Origin: Haberlea rhodopensis
Taxonomy: Eukaryota > Streptophyta > Magnoliopsida > Lamiales > Gesneriaceae
DNA length: 64,000 bases
Reading direction: 5' to 3'
NCBI GenBank assembly: GCA_907163345.1
Contig: CAJQUN010000400.1
Location: 124,001-188,000 of the forward strand
A program made the position numbers and the translations under genes. A model generated the notes under the pieces. It was given only the letters and a program-made list of their open reading frames with translations, had not been told where the DNA came from and searched no databases. Of this stretch, positions 1 to 10,477 are shown piece by piece; position 1 is the first letter of the stretch; each line of letters starts with the position of its first letter.

Positions 1-45
1 TGTATATATATACTGTTTGTTGCCTTTTGAGGGTTTTTAGTTCTT

Positions 46-956
46 ATGCATTGATGTCTATGCTTCTTTGCTCATTTTCAAAATTTACAGTCTGAAACTT
101 GTAACGAAGAAGATGACCCAGCGAAAAATTAATTGGTGCACGAAAATTATAAACAATAACTGGTGCACGAAAATTTTTAAAGTAACTGGTGCACGAAAAG
201 ATTGAAAATCAGTAACTGATGCACGAAAAATCAGTAACTGATGCACGAAATTAAAATCAGCTACTGTTGCACGAAAATTTACACAAAGTTAATGCACCAG
301 TGTTGTATTTTCGTGCATCAGTGTTATATTTTAGTGCACCAGTGTTATATTTTCGTGCACCAGTGTTAATTTTCATGCACCCGTGTTATATTTTAGTGCA
401 CCAAGGTTGTATGTTCGTGCATCAGTGTTATATTTTCGTGCACCAGTGTTAATTTTCGTGCATCAGTGTTATATTTTAGTGCACCAAGGTTGTATGTTCG
501 TGCATCAGTGTTATATTTTAGTGCACCAAGGTTATATTTTCGTGCACCAATGTTGTATTTTCGTGCATCAGTGTTATATTTTAGTGCACCAAGGTTATAT
601 TTTCGTGCACCAAGGTTATATTTTCGTGCACCAGTTACTTTTTATCATTTTCGTGCACCAGTTATTGTTTTATAATTTTCGTGCACCTGTTACTTTTTAA
701 TCATTTCGTGCACCAGTTATTTTTTATGATTTTCGTGCACCAATGTTATATTTTCGTGCACCAGTTACATTTTATGATTTTCGTGCACCAATTACTTTTT
801 ATGATTTTCGTGCACCAAGGTTATATTTTCGTGCACCAGTTACTTTTTATAATTTTCGTGCATCAGTTATTTTTTCTCTGGGTCATCTTCTTCGTTGCAA
901 CATCTTGCTGTCAAACTGTAAATTTTGAAAATGAGCAAACAAGCACGGACACCAAT
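46..956. repeat. Long inverted repeat flanking the minisatellite
   Basis: The left arm (about 46-120, from ATGCATTGATGTC to AGAAGATGACCCA) is the reverse complement, with scattered mismatches and a small indel, of the right arm (about 872-956, TGGGTCATCTTCTTCGTTGC to ACACCAATGCAT). The repeat orientation also flips inside: GGTGCACGAAAA on the left to about 270, TTTTCGTGCACC on the right from about 290. The whole region could therefore fold back on itself, with unequal arms of roughly 230 and 670 bases. Confidence 0.8.
130..870. repeat. Minisatellite, core GTGCACGAAAA
   Basis: Irregular tandem repeat, with units of about 20-30 bases built on a GTGCACGAAAA core and a variable AT-rich tail. About six copies run in one orientation (130-270) and roughly twenty-five in the other (290-870). 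Several overlapping open frames here are by-products of the repeat and not genes. Confidence 0.9.
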
Positions 957-1714
957 GCATACCTTACTTCTTCATCCATATGCATCAGTAAAAAAAAACA
1001 TACCAACAGACTTTCGATATCTATAATTAGCATCGGTATTCAAATTTATAATTCACATACACACACAGTATACACACACACACGATGAAATGCGCATGGC
1101 AGATCCGAAAATTATATTGAAGACTAGTCCGAGATCTTCTTCGATTCAAAAAGATTCCAAATGCTACGAAAATTTAGATGATTCGATTCAAACATATTTC
1201 ATGTACAGAACATTTTAGCAAATACTTTTTAGGGATGAAGCGACTAGATGAGGTGACGAGATGATGAAGAAAATAATAATCTGAGAATCGCCGGAAAATT
1301 TCAGCAGAAAATTTAAGGTGTGGGGCGATGAGATGAGGAAGAAAATAAAGATCTGAAATTAGGTTTAGGATGTTTTCAACTGAAGGGTATTTTGGTAACT
1401 AAAAAATACCTTTTCAAACCAATAGTTAAAAAATTGGACTTATGTGAATATAATTTTCTCCTAATTGTATTTTTTGGTAAGAAGTTTTTTTTTGCAGATT
1501 TATTTGTAATAAGTTTCTGTAAACAGCACCTATTTGCAATTTCCCCTTAAATTTATTTAAGAGGAAATTATAAGAAGGTACCACTTTTGAAAAAATCTTT
1601 CAACTAAATCTCTTAAAAAAATCTTCTTTCAACTAAATACATCTTTTAGAAATTTATTTCGAATTAGTCCATTTTATCAAACCCTAATCTAATTAGTCCA
1701 TTAATTTTATGACT

Positions 1715-2110
1715 AAAATACCCTTGCTCTACACCTTCATCCCCAAGCCTTTGCCCACTTTCCACCATTCGCGTCGCCCTCCTCGGCCTCTGAGCTTCTG
1801 ATTTGTTCCTGATTTTTGTTTTCCGCAATTCTGCAAAGGATTCTTCGAACAAATTGAGGTAATTTCATTTGGAATCACTTTATTAGGTTGTGTTATTTGT
1901 GTGATCGTATTTACAATTCGTGTTGTGATTGTTATTGATTCATTGTTCCTTCTCAGTGAATTGTTTCTAGTTCTCTGGGTGTTTGCTTGAATTTTGGTTT
2001 AGCGATTAACTTCTGATCGAATTTCAGTTGTTCTAGTCTCGCGTTTTTCGATCGTGATTTTCTAAAATCATTGAATTCTTTTTCGTTGAATTTTGGATTC
2101 ATTTTCCTAA
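1715..2110 (+). other. Possible captured host 5' leader and first-intron start
   Basis: This GC-richer block inside the MULE-like element (CTTCATCCCCAAGCC, CGTCGCCCTCCTCGGC) is followed by ACAAATTGAG then GTAATTTCATTTGG. That looks like an exon end followed by a GT splice donor and T-rich intron sequence. MULE elements are known to carry gene fragments (Pack-MULEs). No protein is recognised, so this is inference from composition and one donor-like site. Confidence 0.3.
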
Positions 2111-2564
2111 GTTGAGCGCTCAATTTTGGGCAGAAAAAGTGAACCTAAAAAAATCAAGGAAATTATTCATTTGTCCTCATTCTCGTTGTTTTGAATCGGT
2201 CATCGGATACACGAACGATTTCATGGTTGATTCTTCATTGATTAATTGGTTCGCTGCTATCGGACAATGCGACGTGCAATTCAGCGAACAATTCACCTCA
2301 ACAAAATCGATGCGAACTCTCATGTAATGTCCAGAGATTGCCATTGACAAAGAAATATACAACTCGATGCGTCGCCGAAGAAAACTCGATCGAGATAGGT
2401 ACAATCGATGATTCAAATATGGATCACACAATGCAACGATCAAAATTCAACTAATCAATGCTGCTCGAATTAAATCAATGAACTAAATCAAGAACTTCGG
2501 GAATCCAGAATTGTTTCAGAATGTGCAGATTGTTTCTTCGAACCATGTGAAACTTTCGAAAATA

Positions 2565-2566
<2 letters not shown>

Positions 2567-2618
<52 letters not shown>
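2567..2618. repeat. (AT)n microsatellite
   Basis: Pure alternating AT for 52 bases inside the MULE-like element. Confidence 0.97.
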
Positions 2619-2620
<2 letters not shown>

Positions 2621-2744
2621 AATTTTACTATAATCTCCGATGAGGATCAACCGAAGAGGATGAGATCGAAGACGAGAGCACCACTAGACACAAGCGATAC
2701 ATGCATATTATATTTTAAGTGCACCACTTGTGTCTAGTGGTGCA

Positions 2745-3710
2745 TGTAAATTACGTGCACCGCTAGACTCGTGTAATGCATATGACTCATACGGTGCATG
2801 TCAAATTGACTCTTACGGTTCACGTAAAAATTAATCATGATGTGTATGTAAAAATTACTCATGTGGTGCATGTAGATTTACTCATACGGTGCATGTAAAA
2901 TTGAGCGGTGAATGTAAAAATTACTCATGCAGTGCATGCAAAATTACTTATGCGATGCATGTAAAATTACTCATACGGTGCATGTAAAATTGAGTGGTGC
3001 ATGTAAAAATTACTCATGCGGTGCATGTAAAATTACTCATGCGGTGTATGTAGAATTACTCATATGTTGCATGTAAAAATTACTCATGCGATGGATGTAA
3101 GATTACTCATACGGTGCATGTAAAATTGAGAGGTGCATGTAAAAATGGACTCATGCGGTGCATGTAAAAATTACCCATGCGTTGCATGTAAAATTGAGCG
3201 GTGCATGTAAAAATTGACTCTTGCGGTACATGTAAAGGTTACTAATGCGGTGCATGTAGAATTCTCATACGGCGCATGTAAAATTGAGCGGTGCATGTAA
3301 AAATTACTAATGCGGTGCGTGTAAAATTACTCATGCGATGCATGTAAAATTGAGTAATGAGATGCATGTAAAATTACTAATGTGGTGCATGTAAAATTAC
3401 ATTTGTGGTGCATGTAAAATTGAGCGGTGCATGTTAAAATCAACTCATGCGGTGCATGCAAAAACTACTATAAAGGCGCATGTAAAATTACTCGTACAGT
3501 GCATGTAAAATTGAGCGGTGCATGTAAAATTTACTCATGCGGTGCATGTAAAATTACTCATACGGTGCATGTAAAATTGAGCGGTGCATGTAAAAATTTA
3601 CTCATGCGGTGCATGTAAAATTGCTCACGCTATGCATGTGAAAATGAGTCATGCGGTGCATGTAAAATTACTCATGTGGTGCATATTAAAATTACTTATG
3701 CGGTGTAGAG
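2745..3710. repeat. Minisatellite, core GGTGCATGTAAAATT
   Basis: Several dozen tandem units of about 20-24 bases with the form (A/G)CGGTGCATGTAAAATTACTCAT, alternating with a shorter TGAGCGGTGCATGTAAAA variant. Many adjacent pairs form a higher-order dimer of about 40-44 bases. Most units contain the hexamer TGCATG. At the left edge the orientation flips around 2718-2745 (GCACCACTTGTG, TAGTGGTGC), giving a short hairpin. Confidence 0.92.
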
Positions 3711-3841
3711 TGTTTCCATAAGTGGGATTAGTTTGGTCATTATATTCAAAAATGAACTTAGTTGAAAGAAATTTTTTTGGGTGACTGGGCCGAAAAATCT
3801 TTTACCTAATGATAGCGGCCTGAAATTTTCCCTTTATTTAA

Positions 3842-4282
3842 TGTAACCACCCATAAACTATTAAGATCAAAACCACGAACATATCACGTAAATGAACTAC
3901 AAATATAGAATATATTTTGAATCTAAATAAAATTTATTTTATGCAATTGGAATCTAAATTCCATTATTTCAATCTTTCGTATCTTATTATAGTACAATTG
4001 TCTGATAAACTCTAAATAATAACATAAAGTCTAAATAATAAAAATGTACTGGGATTACCTTAAAACATCGAAATCTAACAATAATTGAACTACAAAAGTT
4101 TCATGCTTTTAAAACATACAAAATATGTTCATCCCAAAGTTTAAGAAGATTCCACTTAAGGTTCGTTATTGAAGTCTTTTTTATAAGTGACTGAAACCCA
4201 CGCTAACAAAGTTATCTTAGTATAAATTAATTAATTGATCTAACACGCGGCTCAACCCGCTAACCCAAACGTGTTGGGCGGG
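3842..4282. other. AT-rich interval, nothing recognised
   Basis: No open frame, RNA gene or repeat structure that I can support. This is the flank between the MULE-like element and the family-B LTR. Confidence 0.6.
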
Positions 4283-5789
4283 TGATGTGACTAGAAATAG
4301 ACATATCTATTGCGTTTAATTGCCTACGATTTGGTATATTTTGATGGATAAATTGATGCATATGTTACATAATAATATATTTGTATATATGTAGGTGGAA
4401 TCGAAGAAATCGAGCTACAAAATACGAATAAAGATCAAGAAAAGCTTTGGAGATGATAAGGACTTAAGGTAGATCAAGAAAAGGGTTTAAATGTAATTTC
4501 GGAGAAGACATCGATCGCATGGAAGAGGAGATATATCGCCTTTGGACAGAAAGTTGAGCAACAAATTATGCGAGTCAGCGATCGATCGGTACATTGGAGC
4601 GATCGATCGCCATTCTACAGGAGCCAAGCGATCGATCGGTGAAAATGAGCGATCGATCGTCAAAGAATCTGCCGAAAAAATAAAGCTAGTGATGGATCGC
4701 TAGCTTATAGCGATCGGTCGCCAGCAGAGTTTTGGAAAGTTTGGATTCTTGATTTCTTTCATTCCTACATAGACTTTAACATACTCCATCAGCCCCCCTC
4801 TACATATATGAACGAATCATCAGACCTTTGGAGCACCTAGATAGTTAGGGTAGAGTAGTTTATGATAGTTTTACAATTTTTCTTTGTTGAAGACGGCTAC
4901 GAAGTTCGAAGCGAATGCGGGAGGACAACCTCGACGAGCGAATATCGGATTAGTTTTCTTTCCCTTGCTGTATTTATTTTTTTCGTAGAATATGTGTAGC
5001 TAGTTTTTAATTCTGGTTGAGGAAGGCAAATCCTTGGATTTATTTATCTTGGGGAGATTTGTATGCTTTAATTATCAATTTTATTGAGTATCAAGAGTTT
5101 TTCTGATTTTATTGATATGATTGGTGTTTGTTTATTGGATTGACAACCTAATAACTTGCATGAAATCTAATACTAAATTAGATATCAAATACGGAATTGT
5201 TTGATCCCTCTAATCTACGAAGCAACTAAGATTAATGAATTTCTGCTTGTGAGTTTGTTAAATTCTTAGGAAGAACCCTTGACTAGATTAAACATAGACG
5301 CTTGGATTATGTTGTTTAGCTTCAACGATCTCACTAGTCCATATGCTATCATCGATTTAAATCTTAATCGCTTGTATTTTGATTGATTGTTTGATAAATG
5401 TTAAACTAGAACGCTTGGGCTACTTAACTAAACGTAAGGTGAGATAGGACTTTGATTATTGGATTAAACGTCCAACGATGAATATTCATATGAAAAATTG
5501 AATCTTTTGTGAATCAATGAAATAGATGATAATTCCAAGGAAGAGTCAACCGATACCAAGAATCGCTTTCATTAGTTTAATCTTTAGTTTTAATTTAATT
5601 ATTATAATTCACGCACAACCCCATCTTTAATTTATTGTTTGTTTTGATTTTCATTAACACAAGATTCCACACCTCCTCGTAGAATCGATCCCTACTCACA
5701 CTACTACATTATTGTTATCAATTTTGAGGATTGAGTGGGGTTAATTTGGGCGTACACGATAAGTGCGTGAATTTGGGCGTACACGATAA
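4283..5789 (+). repeat. Family-B LTR, left copy
   Basis: Begins TGATGTGACTAGAAATAGAC and runs to the family's typical end, GGGCGTACACGATAA. It matches the LTRs at 6295, 26254, 42683, 46075 and 51569 (the last four on the minus strand). The last bases are disturbed: the GGGCGTACACGATAA tail is duplicated and the terminal GCGCTACCA is missing. A cluster of CGATCGATCG palindromes lies at 4579-4722, followed by a TATA-like CTACATATATGAAC at about 4800. Reads on directly into family-B 3' leader sequence. Confidence 0.88.
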
Positions 5790-6294
5790 GGTGTGAAGAA
5801 GAACAAAGTTGAAAAATTCATGCAAGAAGAGAAGCTTTTAGTATGCATATCATCATACTCTCTTGTTTGATTTATCTTTTTCCTTTCTTTCATAAGCCAA
5901 TACCTAGGCCAAGCTATAAGCTAATAAAGACCTACTTGATTTGTGTTTGCAAGTGGCTAAGATAGTGGAAAAGAGTGTGCAAGTGAGGTTATAATTGTGT
6001 TGGTGTACAACTTGAACTATTGTAGGTTTAGCTTTGTTGGATCTATAAGTTGCATATGACATTTGCTTATGACCACACACGCACGTTCGCTACTAAGTTA
6101 AGTATGAGATGTTTAGGGATTGAACTTGTTCCACTGTTAACTTTTCACCGCCTTTCATTATTATGCATGTTTAAAATTATCGAGGCATTAAAGTGAGAAC
6201 AAGTTATTTTGTTATGATGCTATGAGCCAAGCAAAAAGATTGTAGTTTTGTCTGATTTACTCGAGGTCGAGTAAAGATTAAGTATGGGGGTGTT
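5790..6294 (+). other. Family-B 3' non-coding region with PPT
   Basis: About 500 bases match, in sense orientation, the 3' untranslated region of B' (reverse of about 47580-48060). They end in AAGTATGGGGGTGTT (about 6280-6294), the polypurine tract immediately before the next LTR. The gag-protease region and the PBS are missing, so a large internal deletion joins LTR to 3' leader. Confidence 0.8.
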
Positions 6295-7828
6295 TGATGG
6301 GACTAGAAATAGACACATCTATTGCGCTTAATTGTCTACGATTTGGTATATTTTGATGGATAAAATGATATATATGCTACCTAATCGTATATTTGTGTAA
6401 ATGTAGGGAAAGGTGAAGAAATCAAGCTAAAATGATGAAAGAATGAATAAAGTTGAAGAAAAGAGGAAAAAACCGGAATCCAAAACACATGTTGCTCCTT
6501 TCTCCTCAAATTACTCTATGTTCGAGCCAATTTTTGGAAATGTGGTCCATATAAAAGTTGTAGAAGTTTATCTTATCTTCACGTGGAAAGTTGATTCATC
6601 AAATTCAGAGTATGTATGAGAACGTTACGGCCAAAATACGAAACTCACCAGAAGCTGAAAAAGGCGCAGAAAACATTCTGGTTGTCTCGATCGATCGAGC
6701 AGACTGCTCGATCGATTGTGCAAGGCTGGAAAATGAGCAAAAATGTTACTGGATTGCTCGATCGATCGGCCCCTTTGTCTCGATCGATCGCCCGACGTTT
6801 TGAATAACATGGAAACATGATTTCTTGCCTTCCAACTTGGATTCTATTCCACCTCCTAGCCTCCCTATATAATATACTCGAAAATCAGACCTTAAATCTT
6901 CTAGATAGTTAGGGTATAATATTTTAGACTAGTTTTATATTTTCTTTCAATTTTGTTGAAAACGGCTACGAAGATCGAAGCGAAGGCGGGATTGACACCT
7001 CGACGAGCGGAGATCGGATTAGTTTTCTTTCCCTTGTTTTTATTTATAGTTTTGTTTTAATTATGTGTAGCTAGTTTTAATTCTTGGTTGAGGAAGACAA
7101 ATCCTTGGATTTTATTTAACTTGGGGAGATTCTTACGCTTTAATTATCAATTTTATTGAGTATCAAGAGTTTTTCTGATTTTATTGATATGATTGTTGTG
7201 TTTGTTTATTGGATTGACAACCTAGTAACTTGCATGAAATCTAACGCTAAATTAGATATCAAATACGGAATCGTTTGATCCCTCTAATTTATGAAGCAAC
7301 TAAGATTGATAATTGCCTGCTGTTGGTGTTATTAAATTCTTAGGAAAAACGATTGCATGATTAATTCTAACGGCTGTAGTTTTTATTGATTAGATTCATC
7401 AAACTTTCTAGTTTTGAAACTATCATTGATTTAATCTTAACTGCTGTAGTTTTGGTTAAAGATTTGATAAGAGTTGAATTGAATGATGTTTTCTATTTGA
7501 CTACAATTAAGGTAAGGGAGGAATTAGATTTACAATTGATGAATATTCAAGTAAAATTGAGTTTTTTTGTGAATCGATGAAATAGATGATAAAATCCAAG
7601 GTAGAGTCGACCGATACCAAGAATCGCTTTCATTAGTTAATCTTTGTTTTTAATTTTAATTAGTATAATACAACCTCGCAACCCCATCATTTATTATTCT
7701 TTTGTTTTGATTTTCATTAACACAAAGATTCACGCCTTCTCGTGGGATCGATCCCTACTCACGCTACTACATTATCAATCTTGAGGATTGAGTGGGGTTA
7801 ATTTGGGCGTACACGATAAACGCTACCA
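6295..7828 (+). repeat. Family-B LTR, right copy
   Basis: Begins TGATGGGACTAGAAATAGAC right after a PPT and ends at CGCTACCA (7828), about 1534 bases. CGATCGATCG cluster at 6686-6791; TATA-like CCCTATATAATATAC near 6862. It serves as the 3' LTR of the deletion derivative on its left. It is also followed by family-B gag, so the cluster looks like a recombinant LTR-leader-LTR-gag arrangement. Confidence 0.88.
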
Positions 7829-8469
7829 AAAGGCAACTAACATAAGGAAGGAAATCTACGGTGTTAAGCAGTACCACAAGGAGTCGCTGCATGAGTACTG
7901 GGAACATTTTAAGAAGTTGTGTGCTAGCTGCCCACAACATCAGATAAGTGAACATTTACTCATTCAATACTTTTTATGAGGATCTGTTATCTAGTGACAG
8001 GAACTTGGTTGATGCGGCAAGTGGAGGAGCTTTTATCGACAAGACTGCGTAGGAGGCAAGTAACTTGATAGCAAACATGGATGCCATCTCCCAGCAATTT
8101 GGACATGTTCGCCATGGACAACCGCCTAGAAAAGAGGTAAACGTATCCAATCTAGAACAACACTTGATTGACTTAACGTTTTTTGTGCGTAATCTTGCAG
8201 GTGGCAATGTGGGGAAGATGAAGCCATGTGGCATCTGTCTGTCCGTGAACCATCCCACTTACGCATGTCCCTCACTACAAGAGACATCAACTGAGCATGT
8301 GCATGCAACAGGAGGATTCCCAGGTCCACCACAAAGGAATTATGACCATCCAACCAGCAACTACAATCAAGGTTGGAGGGACCATCCACACCAGGGATAT
8401 GGGAATCAACAAATGAACCAACCTCTACCCTATAGACCACCATACAGAGACCTCCACCACCGCCCGTGC
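7829..8469 (+). pseudogene. Family-B gag fragment (Athila/Tat-like Gypsy)
   Basis: Translation gives gag segments such as ATNIRKEIYGVKQYHKES, KLCASCPQHQISEHLLIQYF and PCGICLSVNHPTYACPS, which align with the B' gag frame encoded at 49004-51475. The first about 150 gag residues and the PBS are deleted; the junction AAAAGGCAACTAAC follows the LTR end directly. Damage includes an extra T in the TACTTTTTATGAGG stretch near 7970 and an in-frame TAG near 8050. The fragment stops abruptly at about 8469. Gag would form the virus-like particle of the element. This copy cannot make a full protein. Confidence 0.82.
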
Positions 8470-8595
8470 ATATTTACTATAACAAAAGGGGGTTTCATGC
8501 CGAGTTTAAGCAATCACGGGGGGTTTCTTGCCTATTTTGTTAACACATGGGAATTTCGTGCATATTTACTATATGGGGTTTTATGCTTTTTACAC
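8466..8595. other. Short unexplained segment with a direct repeat
   Basis: GTGCATATTTACTATA occurs at 8466-8481 and again at 8558-8573, flanking G-rich runs (AGGGGGTTTCATGCC, CGGGGGGTTTCTTGCC). It lies between the gag fragment and the Copia LTR. No family recognised. Confidence 0.5.
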
Positions 8596-9826
8596 TGTTA
8601 GGATCGGAGTACTGTTTGGAAGGGGGTTGAATAAACATTAGACTCAATTTCTCGATTCTTCTTTGTACAACACACTGTTAAGTACGGCAGTAGGATCTCA
8701 ATTGATAGCAAATCAGCAGACAATAAAAATAGTGCGGAAGATTTCTGCTGGACTTGTGAGATTAAGTAACTGAATGGTAAAGTACAAAAAGTAAATAACA
8801 CAAGATATGTTCTGGAAGTTCGAAGCACAACGCTTCTACGTCTCCCCTTCTCCCTTTCCAGGAAGGTTACACTAGAAGACTTTGGCTTACACTTTACGGT
8901 ATACAACCATCTTAGGCACCAACACAGATTTGCCTAAACTCCTAGCAATACAACTATCACAGCTGTTTACAATGTGTTTTTACAATACTCACGCAAAATG
9001 TAAATCTCTTAAGATTCGAGTGTTCTTGAGCAGCAGACTCAGTAGGCTTTGATCTTCAAGATCATAATAATGCGTTTGTGCTGCTCTTGCAAAACTTCAG
9101 GATATTTAAATATGCGTTTTGAAAGCTTTGCTTAAATTTGAATGAAGTTGATTTATGACTTCGAAATATTGATCATGTTGTTAGAGCTTTCTTCATTCTT
9201 CACTTTGACGTATTTATAGACATAACAGTCTAACGACAACTATTCTTCAATTGGAAAGATCTGCGTAAAATCAACTTCCTGATTTTCTTCCAAATAGTCT
9301 TCTTTCCAATTCCGTTAATCAACGGCTAGTTCAATCTGACGCGATTGGTGGCGTTGATATGGTAATGCGGCGCTCTGTTGTACCTTTGTCAGAGTGAGTT
9401 TGTACTTGTTTTATCTTGTTGCTTTATACGTCTGCTGGCTTTTCCTTCACTGTATATTTGCTGGACATATGATCAGCTGATGTCTTTTCCATCGTCTGGT
9501 GGAGAGTCATTAGTTACTTAGTCTACTGGACTAAGGTCAACTAATGTCTTCTTAGACTTCTGCTGGTATCTCTTATGTAGTTGCATATTTGACTGATATG
9601 CTCTTGTTCCAGTGGACGTTCACTCTCTGCATCCGGTAGATGATAACTCTTAGTCTTTGGACCCGGTAGTTGTCTATACATCCAGTATATGTCTTTTGAC
9701 CCGTGGATGATATCTTTGACTTTCAGTATCCGGTGAACCTTTGTAGAGTTAATCAATGTTCTCTTTACCAGTAGGCTTCGATGCAGTAGACGTCTGTTAC
9801 CAAAAATTAGAAATGTTTTCTCAACA
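8596..9826 (-). repeat. Element C 3' LTR
   Basis: On the plus strand it runs from TGTTAGGATCGGAG to TTTTCTCAACA, with TG...CA ends, 1231 bases. It is homologous to 44574-45492 joined with 56933-57169. The purine-rich tract AAAAAAGGGGAAAA (reverse of about 9827-9840) abuts its inner end, as expected for a 3' LTR on the minus strand. Confidence 0.88.
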
Positions 9827-10477
9827 ATTTTCCCCTTTTTTGTGATGACAAAACTTTTGTGGAGACTATAGCTTGAACTTTGAACAACAGATGCCTGTAA
9901 GACTTTAAAACATAATGGTGGGGAACAACAAATATTGTTAGATAAATAAGCAAACTACAAGTAGTAATCAAGCCAAAAATTAAAGAAATAATATCATTTT
10001 TATTTAAAATTAAATATGTTTACATTTTACAATTCTTACAACAATCCTATGTTTACAATCTATTCAAGAGGGTAAACCAACTTGAGAAACATAGACAGTA
10101 GAGAATGATCTGAACTGGCCAGTTTCGGGGTTTTTACAAGCGGGGAGAAAAAGTGTGTAGAGAGATTTTTTTTTTTACAAAAGAAAACCTAGAAAATAAA
10201 CTACGCTATCTTCAAATTAATCCTCTGTTCATCCTTTGTTCACCATAGTCTCTGTCTTCCCCCTTTTTGTCATCACCACACAGGCATCTGCTGACCAAAT
10301 TCCAGGCTGGTGACATGAACACCAAGACCTGACTGTCGAGCTAGAGCTAGTAGAGGTGGGTTAGATAAGTAATCAACTCATGTATGGTTGATGTAGATTA
10401 GTAATAAACCCGTGAAATAGAATTGCAGAAAGGTTGCAAGAACGTTAATTTAAATTTAAAGTTAAGAATATTGTAGT
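9827..10477 (-). other. Element C PPT and 3' non-coding leader
   Basis: Starts with the reverse of the PPT (TTTTCCCCTTTTTT). No open frame. It continues, beyond the inserted Gypsy element A, at 16976-17182. Confidence 0.7.

Larger units (their letters stand above)
1..1546. mobile_element. MULE-like foldback element, right part (left end outside window)
   Basis: The right terminus reads, on the minus strand, GGGGAAATTGCAAATAGGTG, which resembles Mutator-superfamily plant termini. It ends at 1546. Inside lies a large inverted repeat (arms 46-120 and 872-956) around a tandem array. 957-1546 is the non-coding outer right arm and includes a CA-rich stretch near 1060-1083. The matching left terminus is not in the window, so the element is incomplete here and its TSD cannot be confirmed. 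TTAAATTTA at 1547-1555 is the expected right TSD. No transposase is visible, so it would be non-autonomous. Superfamily assignment rests on the terminal sequence and on similarity of layout to the neighbouring element at 1561-3832. Confidence 0.6.
1561..3832. mobile_element. Non-autonomous MULE-like element with 9-bp TSD and internal minisatellite
   Basis: It is flanked by a perfect 9-bp direct repeat, TTTATTTAA, at 1552-1560 and 3833-3841; this length is the Mutator hallmark. The termini are imperfect inverted repeats: the left starts GAGGAAATTATAAGAAGG, and the right read in reverse starts GGGAAAATTTCAGGCCGC. Further in, both arms share a block containing TTTCTTTCAACTAA. The interior has a GC-richer stretch (about 1730-1900) resembling a host exon, a unique region to about 2560, a TA microsatellite, and a tandem array of GGTGCATGTAAAATT-type units. 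No transposase frame is present, so mobilisation would have to come from an autonomous relative. Confidence 0.78.

Noticed and set aside
267..1088. Overlapping open frames encoding repeats of VHQCYIF-like peptides
   Set aside because: They exist in several frames at once and follow the minisatellite unit exactly. There is no promoter, start context or non-repetitive domain.
2112..2443. Short frames on both strands (about 70-88 codons)
   Set aside because: No recognisable domain, both strands open over the same stretch, inside a non-autonomous DNA element.
3427..3618. Open frame of VHVK(L/I)SGACKI repeats
   Set aside because: Translation of the GGTGCATG array only.
2745..3710. Regular repeat array as a possible CRISPR array
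   Set aside because: Units are contiguous and degenerate with no unique spacers, and the context is a plant transposon.
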